Source: Diplosphaera chodatii (Eukaryota; Chlorophyta; Trebouxiophyceae; Prasiolales; Stichococcaceae). Taken from it: DNA of 64,000 nucleotides. The notes below the pieces were generated by a model, which was not told where the DNA came from, did not search any database, and saw nothing but the letters and a program-made list of their open reading frames with translations. The position numbers and the translations under genes are program-made. The DNA lies in the NCBI GenBank assembly GCA_032358165.1, contig JAALGY010000030.1, positions 310,001 through 374,000 of the forward strand, given 5' to 3'. Shown here piece by piece: positions 1-10,547 of this stretch (positions are counted from its first letter, which is position 1; each line of letters begins with the position of its first letter).

Positions 1-347
1 CCCGTTTGCCATAAAGTCCCACAGGACGAGACACTAACGTTGCATGCATAAAGCTACACCCGCACCGGCAAACCTTCTCATATGTCCGCTTCATGGTAAG
101 CCGCAGCTCTTCGTGCAACAATTTGGCACATGCATAACCATGCTTTGCCGGCCTAAAGCATGTCGCGATGCTTAAACTTTGTGGCATTGCTGCAATGACA
201 TCACCGCACAGCTGTATTGTCGTCAGGGTCAGACGGATATGCCTGGCCAAACGCAAGAGCGCTGGCCGACTGCTGAGCAGACGCATATATGCGAGCACGT
301 CCTGTAAGCAACAATTGTTCTTCATGGACAGTGTTAACACAGCCGTG
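1..347. other. 3' flank of the exoribonuclease gene
   Basis: No coding region that I can support. It lies downstream of the minus-strand exoribonuclease stop and probably holds its 3' UTR. I found no TGTAA poly(A) signal on the minus strand here. The plus-strand reading frame starting at 168 runs antisense to the exoribonuclease C-terminus and is a shadow. Confidence 0.4.
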
Positions 348-3300
348 TCATCGTTGGCTGCGAGGGTCTCTGCGCGCCGCGCCGCCCCCCTGCATCGAGG
401 GGTACTCGCCACCGCCGCCCGGCATCGCCTGCCGCACAAGCGGCGCAAAGGGGTTGGCGTCGAACACTGCCGCCGGCGGCTGCTGGGGCTGCTGCAGCAC
501 TGGCTGGGCATACTGCGGCTGGGCTGCCCCGTACTGCTGCTGCTGCTGCTGCGGGGGGTACTGCGGCGGGGCTGCACCATACTGCTGCGGGTGCGGCAGC
601 CCGCGGCTGCCAGCGTACTGGGTTGGCGGCGGGCGGTACCCACCCTGGGGCCGCACCCCCGGCTGGCCGTACGGCGCTGCGCCCCCGTAGCCGCTGTGGG
701 GCCGGGGCGGCTGCTCGTACTGGTGCTGCTGCTGGGGCGCCCCGTACTGCGGCGGCGGCGCCTGGCCATACTGCGCTTGTGGCCTCTGCTGGTAGGCACC
801 TGCACGAAAGCGAATTTGCTGACTTGCTGCATCCTTGCCAGATCCCCCGGACCCCAGGGCATTGATGCCCGTCTGCAATGCATTATATGCTTGCAAGCTG
901 TACGCTGCTGCAGCACAATTCTGCTCTATTTAACATAGGTGCACACGGTGCTGATGTTGTGCTGGTGCAAGACTGCCTGGCCACAACATCACTGAACCCC
1001 ATGTCCGGCAGGCAGTTCCCATAAAGCCAACTACGGCCTCGGCTACAGCCTCATTACAGCGGGGTGCTCTCACCGCTGTGCTGATTCAGCGGCGGCGGCC
1101 GCAGCGCCCCGAGCGCCACGCCGGCCCCCGGCCGCGGGCGCCCGCCGCTGTACGCCCCCGGCGCCGCGTCCAGGAACCGCGGCTGCTGCGCCGCGATGGG
1201 GGCAAAGCCGCCGCCGCCGCCGCCGCGGCCGCCGTAGCCAGCGCTGCCGTATGGCCCCGCCCCCGGCCGGGCGCCGCCATACGCCCCTGCTGGCGGCGGT
1301 CGCACTGGCGGCGGCACGCCGCTGTACTGCTGGCTGTGGGCCCCTGGGTAGCCGCCGTTGGCATATGGCGGCAGCGGCCCCGGGCGTATCCCCGGCGGCG
1401 GCCCGCCCCCCCTGGGGCCGTACAGCTGCGCGGGCGGCGGCACCGCCGCGCCGCCCATGGAGTGCTGCAGGAACGCAACAGCGCCAGGCATCAGCAGAAA
1501 GGATATGGACAATTGGCCTTAGGGTCTGACAGGTGTCCTCAGCTGCCATTCCATGTCCTTTAGAAGCAGGCGTGCGTAAGGTGGGCAGCATGTACAGAGA
1601 TGCTGCTGTGCCTGTGGAAGAGCCACCAAGACAAGAGGCCATCTGCCCCGACACCTCACATCAGCACAGCATCACGGCGACATGACAGAATCAAATACCT
1701 GCAGCATGCGGAAGCCCTCGGGGCCGAGGTGCGAGGGCGGGCCGCGGGGCGCGCGGGCCGCCCCAAAGCCCGTCAGGCCCCTGTCCTCCCGCTCCGCATG
1801 GAAGCCCTGCAGCACACACGCACCATGGTGTCTCGAATCACTGCAGGCTCGGCCATGTGAAGGGTATTGCAGGACACGATTAGCATTGGTTTACTGATTA
1901 TGAATGCTAGAGGGTGTCGCTGATTCACGGTCGCAATACATTCCAGCATTGAAGCGCACCCGGCGGCCGCGGTTGTCCTCGTGCCACAGGGGCTTGGGCG
2001 GCGGCAGGTCGGCATACTCCACCCGCTTCGGCTCTGGCACATGGCCCTCCAGCAGCCTGCAGGACGAGGCAGGTTGGGACACCACTTGCAAGCTCACTCT
2101 TGGTGCATGCGACCTGCATGAGGAGGGTGCTGGGACGGCAGCTTGAAAAAGCACCTGGGCGCGTGCAGCTGGTGGGGCGGCAGGCGGAAGCCGGCGGCCA
2201 CCACCGAGTTGGTGCTCAGGTCGGGGCCCAGGTCGAAGGGCGCGGGCACCACCGCGGGGCACGCCTCCCCGCCCGTCAGCAGCAGCGCGCCGTTCATGCC
2301 CCGCGTCAGCTGTAAAGGTTTGAGCGGCTGGTCAATCCATGATAGACAGTCCACCTCGAGTTGCTCAGCCAGCTCTGCAGCACTGCTTCTGTGGCAACAG
2401 CACTGCACAGCAGCAACGTATAAATTCCAGACAACAGTAGCACCTTGGGGTCCATGGGGGCTGAGATGGCTGCGCGCTTCCCAGCGTCCAGTCCGGCGTG
2501 CTCCTCCGCCATGGTGAGAATGTCGGGCGCCAGCGGGTGCCAGGCGCCCATGAAGAGCAGCTCACTGCACTTGCATCAGGCACATCACATCACGCCCGTC
2601 CCGGCACATGATCTGCCGCCACCAGAAGCAAAAGGCAGCAACAGCAGGCATGTGCTGGCACACTGAAGAACGATATGTGGGCTGAGAACGCACCAGCGCT
2701 TGTCGTTGCGGTACTGCTCCTCAGAGGTGAGCGTCGCCTCCAGCGGCTCCACCGCCGCCAGCAGCCGCTTCTCGTCGATGAACGGCAGCAGCGCCACAGC
2801 CTGTGGTCAAGGCACGATGCAGCTGTTGATCGACGACATGCCATGTGCATCCTGTGTGGATTTTGAGGCATCCAGACTGACGCAGTATTTTCTAAATGGG
2901 AACCAACTCTAGGTGCCTGTGGTTAGGCACAAGGCTGCTCAAATGGCCCACCCACCTGCCAAGCAAACCGCTTTCCATTCATGTCGATGGCGAAGTCCTT
3001 CGGGTAGAAGTCTAGGATGGGCGAGTCCGCATCGGTGAACAGTGGCTGGTACGCCTCGGGCAGCGCGTGCGAGGAGCCGGCAGGCAGCACCCCCATCAGC
3101 TGGTTGAACGGCTTGAATGGCTCGCCTGCAGTGCAGATGCACTGAAAATTGTGATAGGCAGCTGGCAGATGCATTAACTGCAGGCTTGCCAGTGGTATTG
3201 ATGCTATCGACCAGCGTACCAAGCTTGAAGCTGATGTCCAGCTGTGGCAGGCCCCGCAGGTCCGAGGCGAATGGTGCATAATGGAAGGGATAGAACCTGC

Positions 3301-6300
3301 GCCAAAACCAGTGGGTTGTGGAAGCAGTCTTCGGGTTCATACATGTGTGCGCCGCAGTCACACGAGGCCGTCAAGGGTTCTTTGAGGGTTTGCTCACACC
3401 ATAGTATACAAACTATCGAAGCCGCACCAGGTCCAGGAGGCGACGCCATCGTAGTAGTACGCCATGACCCAGCACAGCCCCTCCACGTAGGCCTTGACCA
3501 TGCGGGCCACCTCCTCCGCCTGGTCCGGCCCCGTCAGCCCCGTCTTCTCCTGGCGGGGACATTTGGTGCAAGAGTGTCTCAGCATAGCTGGCCCCCATGG
3601 TGCCGCAAATCTGAGGTGAAGCTGCCCTGCAACAAGCGCCTCTTGCCCTGCCTGAAAGGCTTGTAAACCACTGCAGTTGGAAGTGATGCAGAAGCGGAAG
3701 CACCTGGTAGTAGCGCTCCTTCCAGCCCTCCTCGCCGAGCCGGATGCGCGACTCTGACTCCACCATCGCATCAAAGGCGTCGCCCTTCTCCTGCAAGAAG
3801 CCACAGGCGATGCACGTGAGCATCTTGGGCAGTGGCGAATGGTGCATGGCCCGGTTTGCAGGGTGTGCTCACAAAGACACGATGCAGGAGCCAGGGCGGG
3901 TGTCAAGGAGATCGCTCATGCGTTCAGGCCTCAGCGAGAGCCGAGGCTGCCGCACCTTCAGCGTGGCGGCCATGGCGGCCTTGAGCTCGGCCTCGGCCTT
4001 GCGCTCGGCCTCCGCCGCCTCCTCCGCCACCTCGGCCGCCTTGGCGATGGCCAGCTCCTGCTCCAGCTCAGTCAGCGCCTCCTCCTCCTCCTCCTTCATG
4101 TACCGCGCCACTTCGTCGTCCTGCATGGGTAGTGATATGTTTCAACAAGGGACTGATCTACAGCTGACTGCCTCCTATGGTGTAGGGTGTGCAGATGCAA
4201 TAGCATCCGCTTACATTCGTCACTGGCTCACCTACACCGTCAACAGCTATAGCAAGACCACCAGATCCAGTGTGTGGAAGCATGCAACGGGGTATCCACA
4301 AGCACCACACCTCGTCATCCTCCGCTGCTTCGTCTGCCTGGTCTGGCTCGTCAAGCTGCTCAGCTGCAGCACCCTCTTCAGCATTGGGTTCCATTGCCTG
4401 GGCATCAGCGGCTGTCTCTCCGAGGGCGTCCGGGGCTTGCCCCTGCTGTGCCTCCGCCTCGGTCTTCACTTCACTCTCCATGGCCTCAGTCTGGACAGCC
4501 TCGGAGGCGCTAGCATCCTCGACCTTAATGGCTGCAGCTGCTGGGTCCAGCCCCGCTGCGACGTCGCCTGCTGCAGGCTGCTGTGGATCTGCCGAAACTG
4601 GCTCTGCAGCTGCCATCGCCTCGCCCGCATCCTCTGCTGCTGCAGCTGCCGGGGTGTCGTCATCCTGCGCCGTCTTCAGCTTCTTCGCAGGTGCCTCCTC
4701 TGTTGAGGGTGCCTCCACCTCGGCTGGCGGCGCCTCTGGTGAGGCGCGCTTGACGCTGGCGCGCATGCGCGCTCGAAGCAGCTGCGCTGCGCTCTGGTTG
4801 CTGCCTGTGGGGGCAGCGGCGGTGTTCCCCACATCCGGCTGATGCGGGTTCCCTGCTGTGCCATTCTGGGCTGGGGGCCGGGGTCCATTGCCGGGCGTCA
4901 CGCCGTTTGGCAGGCCCGACGGCGGCGCGGGCAGCGGAATGCCGGGCGGCGGCATGGGTGCGCCAGGCACCAGCAGCATCGGCGGCGGCGGGATGCCGGG
5001 TGGCAGTGCGGGCGGCGGAGACCGGCGGCCATACTCGCCAGCATTGTCTGCATGTGAGCGACAGGCATTCACCGCAGCCATCTACAAATTGGCGCCACTA
5101 GATGTCGTGCTGTATTCTACCTGCTTCTGCAGGATGTTGAATGCGGACAATCAACCGTACAGGGGATGGCATGAATGATACGAGGCAGGCAACAGGGATG
5201 CACGACAGGTGCATCATGCAGCGATGCTGCTGCTGTAGGATGACACGATGTGGACTGAGTGGGGTATAGGGAAACCCACCTGCAGCGAACAGGCTCTGCC
5301 TGAACTCCTCGCTTGGGGCTGCAGCTGTCCACTTGCCCGGGGCGCGGCCACGGCCGCCGCCCGGGCCGCCCCGCCCGGCCCTGTTGGCTTTCATCTGCTC
5401 GGCACGGGCCTGCAGCATGTGCATGACATCATGATGACTGTGCGACACAACAGATGTCAACATACCCTCGTGAGTGGAGCACGTTGCTCGCCGCAGTCCC
5501 ACGACCGCAGTGCAGCGAACAGGGCACACCCTGTCTCGCTCCCGGCGCGACTTCTGCGCCGCCAGCAGCCGTGCGCGCTTCTGGAAGATCGCGTCCTCAA
5601 AGCGCCCCACCGTCTGGATGAAGGATTCCACTTTGTCCAGGCACACCTGCGGAAGGAGAGGCAGCCGGTGCATGTTGCGCAAACAGGAGGATGGATTTCA
5701 CCCTAGTAAGAGCGTGAGCTGACCTGCATGTCACGATCTGCATGTCCGCTGAGCATGAACACTGTATCCTGATCGGGTGGAACACGCACTTGGCAAGGTT
5801 GAAAGGCCACAAGCAGGTGGCTGTGGGCACTACACTCTGCAAGCCCAAGAAAGCACGGACCTTGGCGCCCTCGGTGAGGTACCCGCCCAGGCGGGGCAGC
5901 TCCTGCCGGTACACCGACATCAGCAGGTCGATGGCGCCCTCCCGGATCTCCAGCGTGGGCATGTGCGGCAGGAAGTCGTTGCCCACGAAGAAGCACATGA
6001 ACACTGCGCAGAGTCGGCACCGGGGCTTCAGATCCCCTGTTGTGTGCTGTACCACGAAGGCGTGCAGCCAAGAGTGCAGGAGGAGGACTGTGGGGCCAAC
6101 ACCCATGCAGTGATGCTGCAACAAGCTTCCTGTGAGTGTGACAAGCAGCACTGCTGCAGAAGAGCGAGTCAGAGCTGCGCACCAAAGTCGTCGATGATGC
6201 GCTCCGGGTCGTAGGGGAAGGCCAGCGGCTGGGGCGGCTCGAACTCCAGCGTAAGGTACTCCCGCAGCGCGCTGATCAGCAGGAACTGGTACGGCTTCTT

Positions 6301-8254
6301 TGCAATCTGCGGGGCCAAGGGGAGCCTTAGGGATAGAGGAGCCTCCACAATGTAGTCTCAAGGCCACGTGGATGCTCAGTGTTGTGTTAATCATTCGCAC
6401 CTGTGGCTTCTGGACAGGCGCGGGAGCCGAGGGGTCGTCGCGTCCAAACATCTGCGCCCGAGGCTGCTGGTCTCGCTGCGGCTGCGTCACAATCTGCAAT
6501 AGGCACACACGATGTCAGCTGTTTGAGAGACTGGAACTTCAGGAAGCCTTTGAAATCGATTGTGTGCGTCATTCGAGCAGCGGCAGACACGGGGCACTGG
6601 CGTGGTGCTGTGCATGTCACCGATGCACCTCGCGCAGGATGACGAAGTGCGGCTCGTGGGTGGCCAGCCCCAGCATGATGAGGTCGGCGTCCAGGCCGTA
6701 CAGGCAGTGCCGGGTGTCGGGCGACCAGCCGGGCCGCCCCCGCTGCTCGCGCACATAGCTCATGATCTTGTGCTCGCCCTCGCCCGGGGAGTTGCTGTCC
6801 GACAGCATGACCTGCACCAGCAGGGTGACAGAAGTTTGTCAGTGGGGCACCTGGGATGCGCGCCAGAACAGAGCTGTGTCACAGAAGCTATCTGGTCAAC
6901 AAGCTGTGCACTCGCCTCCCAGGGGCGAGCCACCCAGCACGGGGACAGAAGGCATGCAAACGCAGGAGATACAATCACTGAGAGTGGCAAGCAATGCTGT
7001 GGAATGAGGCATGTGCTGCAAGCAGGGCACCGTGATGTTGCGCCAGCCCGGGTCCGAGTTCAGGCGCAGGTGGATGTAGTACTGCAGCGCGACGGAGGCG
7101 CGGTGCATGAAGGGCGTCCCCGGGGTGATGGTGTTGCTGTCCCACGTGTGCCCGCTGTCATCCTTCTCAGGCAGCTTGATGCCCTGCGACAGAGCAGGTG
7201 GCACCTCTGGCAACCCCACGTCCAGCAATTATATGCGCATGCTCAGGACGATACTTGTGACGGCCCGTCCTTGCAGCAGGGCGCCTCAGGCGCACACCAT
7301 GCTGCAGACCCAGGTGCAGCAAGCCGCCCCTTTGCTGACAGCGCAGCCGCAGCTGCAACGTGTCGGCCAGGGCACCTGCTTGGCCATGTCGGCGCGCAGG
7401 CGGGCCTCCTCCTTGGAGGCCTCCTCCCGCTCCTGCGCCGCCCGGAACCGCCGCGAGCGCTGCTGGTTCATCTTTGCGCGGGGCGCCACACCGTCTGCGA
7501 TGTACATTACGAGCTTGACGACTGTTGTGGCAGGAGCTCCACCTTGCTGGCAGTATGAGGTCACCTTGAACACGTCAGGACCAAGCATGCAGGGTGCTGC
7601 TCACCGATGGCCATGTACAACAGCTTCCGCGGGCGCACAATGGCGAACAGCCTGTCCATGTAGTCGAACATTGCCAGGAAGACCTCGGTCTCCGTGGTGG
7701 GCGCAGGCTGTAATGAGGAGACACAGAAGTAAGCTATAGCGTCTTGACATACGGCTGAAAAGAAACTCATGACGGATCTCCCACATTGCAAGGTCTGCTG
7801 GCAGACGCACCCGGTCCTCGGGGTGGAAGCACGGGTGAATGATGTTGTTCATGTCCTGCAAAATAGCATAGCCACTAGTCGACGTCTGATGCCATGCCGA
7901 CAGTGTCGTGAAGATATACCATGTGCAGCTGCGAGGGAATGGAATCGCATCATGCAGCAGCCAGCCGCCCTCCTCACCAGGTACAGGTTGTCAAACTCCA
8001 TTTCGTTAGGGTTGGGCATCGACGTGTCCACCGGCACCTCCACACCGTCCACCCACTCCTGCTCCGCTTCCACGCAGTCCACAATGATCTTGGGGTACCT
8101 GAGCGAGTAATCAACCAAAAATATGGTCACCAGCAGCAAGCAGGGCATTGCCGCTCTAAGTGCACGCTGTATGGCTTGACGCAGCCAGGGGCGCCAGCTT
8201 CTGACACAGTGCTGACCTCTCGCTCAGCCATCTGTAGAACGCTGGGACGCCCAT
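348..8254 (-). CDS. 5'-3' exoribonuclease, XRN2/XRN4 family (multi-exon)
   Basis: Processive 5'-3' exoribonuclease acting on 5'-monophosphate RNA, in nuclear termination/rRNA processing or cytosolic mRNA decay. The start at 8254 gives [20 protein letters not shown], the invariant XRN N-terminus. Catalytic motifs follow in family order: the DMNNIIHPC exon (about 7860-7800), [20 protein letters not shown] (about 7600-7440), [14 protein letters not shown] and [16 protein letters not shown] (6817-6640), and [14 protein letters not shown] (about 6000-5930). The conserved C-terminal half has [15 protein letters not shown] (about 3520-3440), [29 protein letters not shown] and [21 protein letters not shown] (about 3290-2960). 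A long low-complexity acidic/Ala linker fills about 5080-3990. The tail (1470-348) is rich in Gly, Pro, Gln and Tyr. I see no CCHC zinc knuckle after the HEP motif, where XRN2/XRN4 usually have one. Next to DIM1 on the same strand. Family assignment is firm; individual exon edges are approximate. Confidence 0.93.
534..551 (-). repeat. CAG triplet tract encoding six Gln
   Basis: Six CAG codons in a row on the minus strand, inside the Gln/Pro/Tyr-rich tail of the exoribonuclease ([10 protein letters not shown]). Confidence 0.8.
908..1073 (-). other. Last intron of the exoribonuclease gene, with an in-frame stop if retained
   Basis: On the minus strand a GTGAGAGC donor follows base 1074 and a GTGCTGCAG acceptor precedes base 907. 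Joining them keeps frame (LNQHS to [12 protein letters not shown]) and extends the tail to the stop at 348. If the intron is kept, the frame ends at TAA (1056-1054) after ESTPL, and this stop overlaps a TGTAA poly(A) signal. Both ends are plausible from sequence. Confidence 0.55.
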
Positions 8255-9010
8255 GCTGGACCTTTGTCAGGCTGTTGCAGCTACTGCCCGCCGCGGACCA
8301 CGCCGTCTAATGAGCAACGGACCAGTGAACTCCCAGGAGCCCACTAACGAGCGTGAACGGCTGTCACTTGCTATTCAAGTATGGTTGAGGGGTCGTATGA
8401 GTATCTGATTCGACGATGGAGCGCTGCACCTGCTCGGATTGCAGCCTTCACTATGACCATGCACGCCTAAAGGAGACTGACTGCATGCAGCCCTTACTGT
8501 GTGATCCAAGTCGACCATAAATGTCGGTCAACCCGCAAGTTGTGTCAACGCAAGCAAGTCACATCCGCCCTTTTGCTTCCTTCCTGCGCAATAGACTGCA
8601 GGAGCGACAGGAGGTCCGGCAGGCTGTCAACTGTCTCTCGCAGACCTATCCTTGATAGTGCCCTTTCTTTTGGTGTGTTTTGTCAGAACATGCAACGCGA
8701 CAAAAGGATGCAAGTGCAATGGGGGCTGCAGGTCACTGGCCATTTCGATGCTGCAGGGTGGCATTTCAAGGGTAGCTGGCTGCCAGGAGCTGCGCAGCCC
8801 AATAGTTCTGAGGGCAGTGTTTCGCAGGCGTTCCAGACAGCCGTGTAGCGGCGTTCGAAGGGTTGAAAGCTGCTCCACAAGAGCACGCGACAACATTATA
8901 TGTCACAGATTATGCATATCCGCTAAACCCTGACAAAACGCCAACAACGCAACCAACCTGAGGGAACTGCATGGACCAGTGGCGGCCGACCACAGCAGCC
9001 CATGATTCTC
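8255..9010. other. Intergenic region: DIM1 3' UTR and exoribonuclease promoter
   Basis: About 750 bases between two minus-strand genes. It should hold the 3' UTR of DIM1 and the promoter/5' UTR of the exoribonuclease. I see no supported gene, RNA gene or clear repeat. Confidence 0.5.
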
Positions 9011-9978
9011 TCAGTACCGGTACTTCGTGGAGTAGTCCTTCGGCGAGACCTGCAGACGGCAGACGTGCAGCATCTTAGGAAACCGAACTGCGCTCTGTTC
9101 ATGGGCAGCGTCGGCAACTGGCCAGGGCGACTCACCACAAGGCCCCGCCCCTTGCGCGCCCCCCGGTACACGACCTCTACAATGTCGATGAACTCCTGCT
9201 TGTCTGTCATCGCCCAGTTGACTTTGTTGTTGTTGCCGGTCCCCAAATCAATCATGATATGCTGCAGGACAGGATCCAAACATAAGGGTGAGACCTGCAG
9301 ACTGCCAGATGCCTGCAGTTCTGCGGACCAGTTCCTGAACATGAAATGCTGAACAAAGATTTGCGCACAATCAATACTTCTGAACGTACTGCGGGGCACA
9401 AATGTATCTATTCGACGGCCTCACCTTGTTCCGAAAGAAGAACATGGTAGTGCATGGGTCGTACAGCTGCATGGACAGCAACAACACACGAGTGCGACTC
9501 ATGGTCGCATCCATATCAAGAACTGGTGTTACGCACACAAGTCAGAACAGGGTCTCTCAGCACGTCCTCACCTCGTACATCGTGTTGAAGTCCGGCACCT
9601 CTGTGATGTCCACCAAGTAGATGACGGCAAAGTTCTTGATCATGTCTGCCGTGTTTGCCAGGATCTGTTCAGACAACAGCTGACATCAGGCAAACCATCA
9701 CACGCTTCCCGCAGGTGCGCGGCGCTTGGATGTGCCATGCGCACCTGGTCCATCTGCATGCAGTTCTCCTCCCAATCATGCCCAAAGCGGATGACAACCA
9801 CGCGATCCTCTTCCTGCAGGATAACAAACCGTTGCCTTGACGGGTTGTGCGGTGGTTCGGTGCATGATGAAACATTGCAGGCAAACACATCGTGCGTCAC
9901 TGCTGTGCGCAAACTCACCGACAAGATGGCCTGGTCTACGGCGAAGCCAGAGTGCAAATGTGGCAGTAAGTAGGACAT
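9011..9978 (-). CDS. DIM1: DIM1/TXNL4A-type U5 snRNP thioredoxin-like splicing protein
   Basis: Small, highly conserved core component of the U5 snRNP and the U4/U6.U5 tri-snRNP in the nucleus. It has a thioredoxin fold without redox activity. Six exons can be joined in frame: MSYLLPHLHSGFAVDQAILS (9978-9919), EEDRVVVIRFGHDWEENCMQ and three more residues (9813-9745), ILANTADMIKNFAVIYLVDI onwards (about 9660-9570), LYDPCTTMFFFRNK (about 9455-9420), HIMIDLGTGNNNKVNWAM onwards (about 9260-9130) and SPKDYSTKYRY (about 9050), ending at TGA 9013-9011. The summed length is 142 residues, exactly the usual family length. It is divergent from TRA1, with about 570 bases between start codons. Nothing is missing or broken. 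Confidence 0.97.
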
Positions 9979-10547
9979 GATTGCCTAACTGGCGCCGCAC
10001 GGCGCAGCGTGTGGCGGTGTGTCACCAGGCAGCTGGGGATATGACTGAGTCCTGGGCGGCTTGTAGGATTGTTTCTGCAGTCGAGCCTGCGCAGCTATAT
10101 GGTGCGCCTCAAGGGTGCAAATGATGTACAACGCCACCAGCTGGATGAGGATGGTACCCACAAGCTGCAATCAAACGGTTGCCCACGGCACGCGTGAGCT
10201 GCCAGGTCCGACGATTGATTGTCTGTTTGACACCTTCAGATCAGCATACCAGCAGTAGACCTTCTGTGGGCCGGTTCCATGCGAGCATGGTACATGGGAG
10301 CAGGAAGCAGCACGTGGAGCACATGCAAAGCCCTGTTCCGCCCGTGTTGGTGCGCGGCGAAGTGCAGCTTGCACGGTGCCCACATTGGTCTATCTGCTGC
10401 TACAGCTCTGCTTTGGGGTACCACGACCACCTTACATCAGACGCTGGATCGATCGGGGTGGCAATACGGCACAAGTTTGAGCTGGCTGATGGGACACACG
10501 ACATAGGCCGGGGCCAGGCCCCGGACGTCAGTGCCCCTTGTATCAAC
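9979..10547. promoter_or_regulatory. Divergent promoter region between DIM1 and TRA1
   Basis: 569 bases separate the two divergent start codons, so both promoters and 5' UTRs must lie here. I could not identify a TATA box or a specific factor site. The plus-strand frame is open from 10179 into the TRA1 start, but the upstream part does not resemble any TRA1 N-terminus. Confidence 0.5.

Noticed and set aside
168..938. 256-codon plus-strand frame at the left edge
   Set aside because: Antisense to the Gln/Pro/Tyr-rich tail of the exoribonuclease; Leu/Arg-rich repeat of a reversed CAG/CCG sequence.
3744..4706. 320-codon plus-strand frame
   Set aside because: It lies antisense to exons and introns of the exoribonuclease, whose minus-strand exons here have clear family motifs; a GC-rich shadow frame.
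10179..10547. Extension of the TRA1 N-terminus to an upstream Met at 10179
   Set aside because: The frame is open, but the extra residues do not resemble any TRA1 N-terminus, whereas the Met pair at 10548/10551 sits exactly where the family begins.
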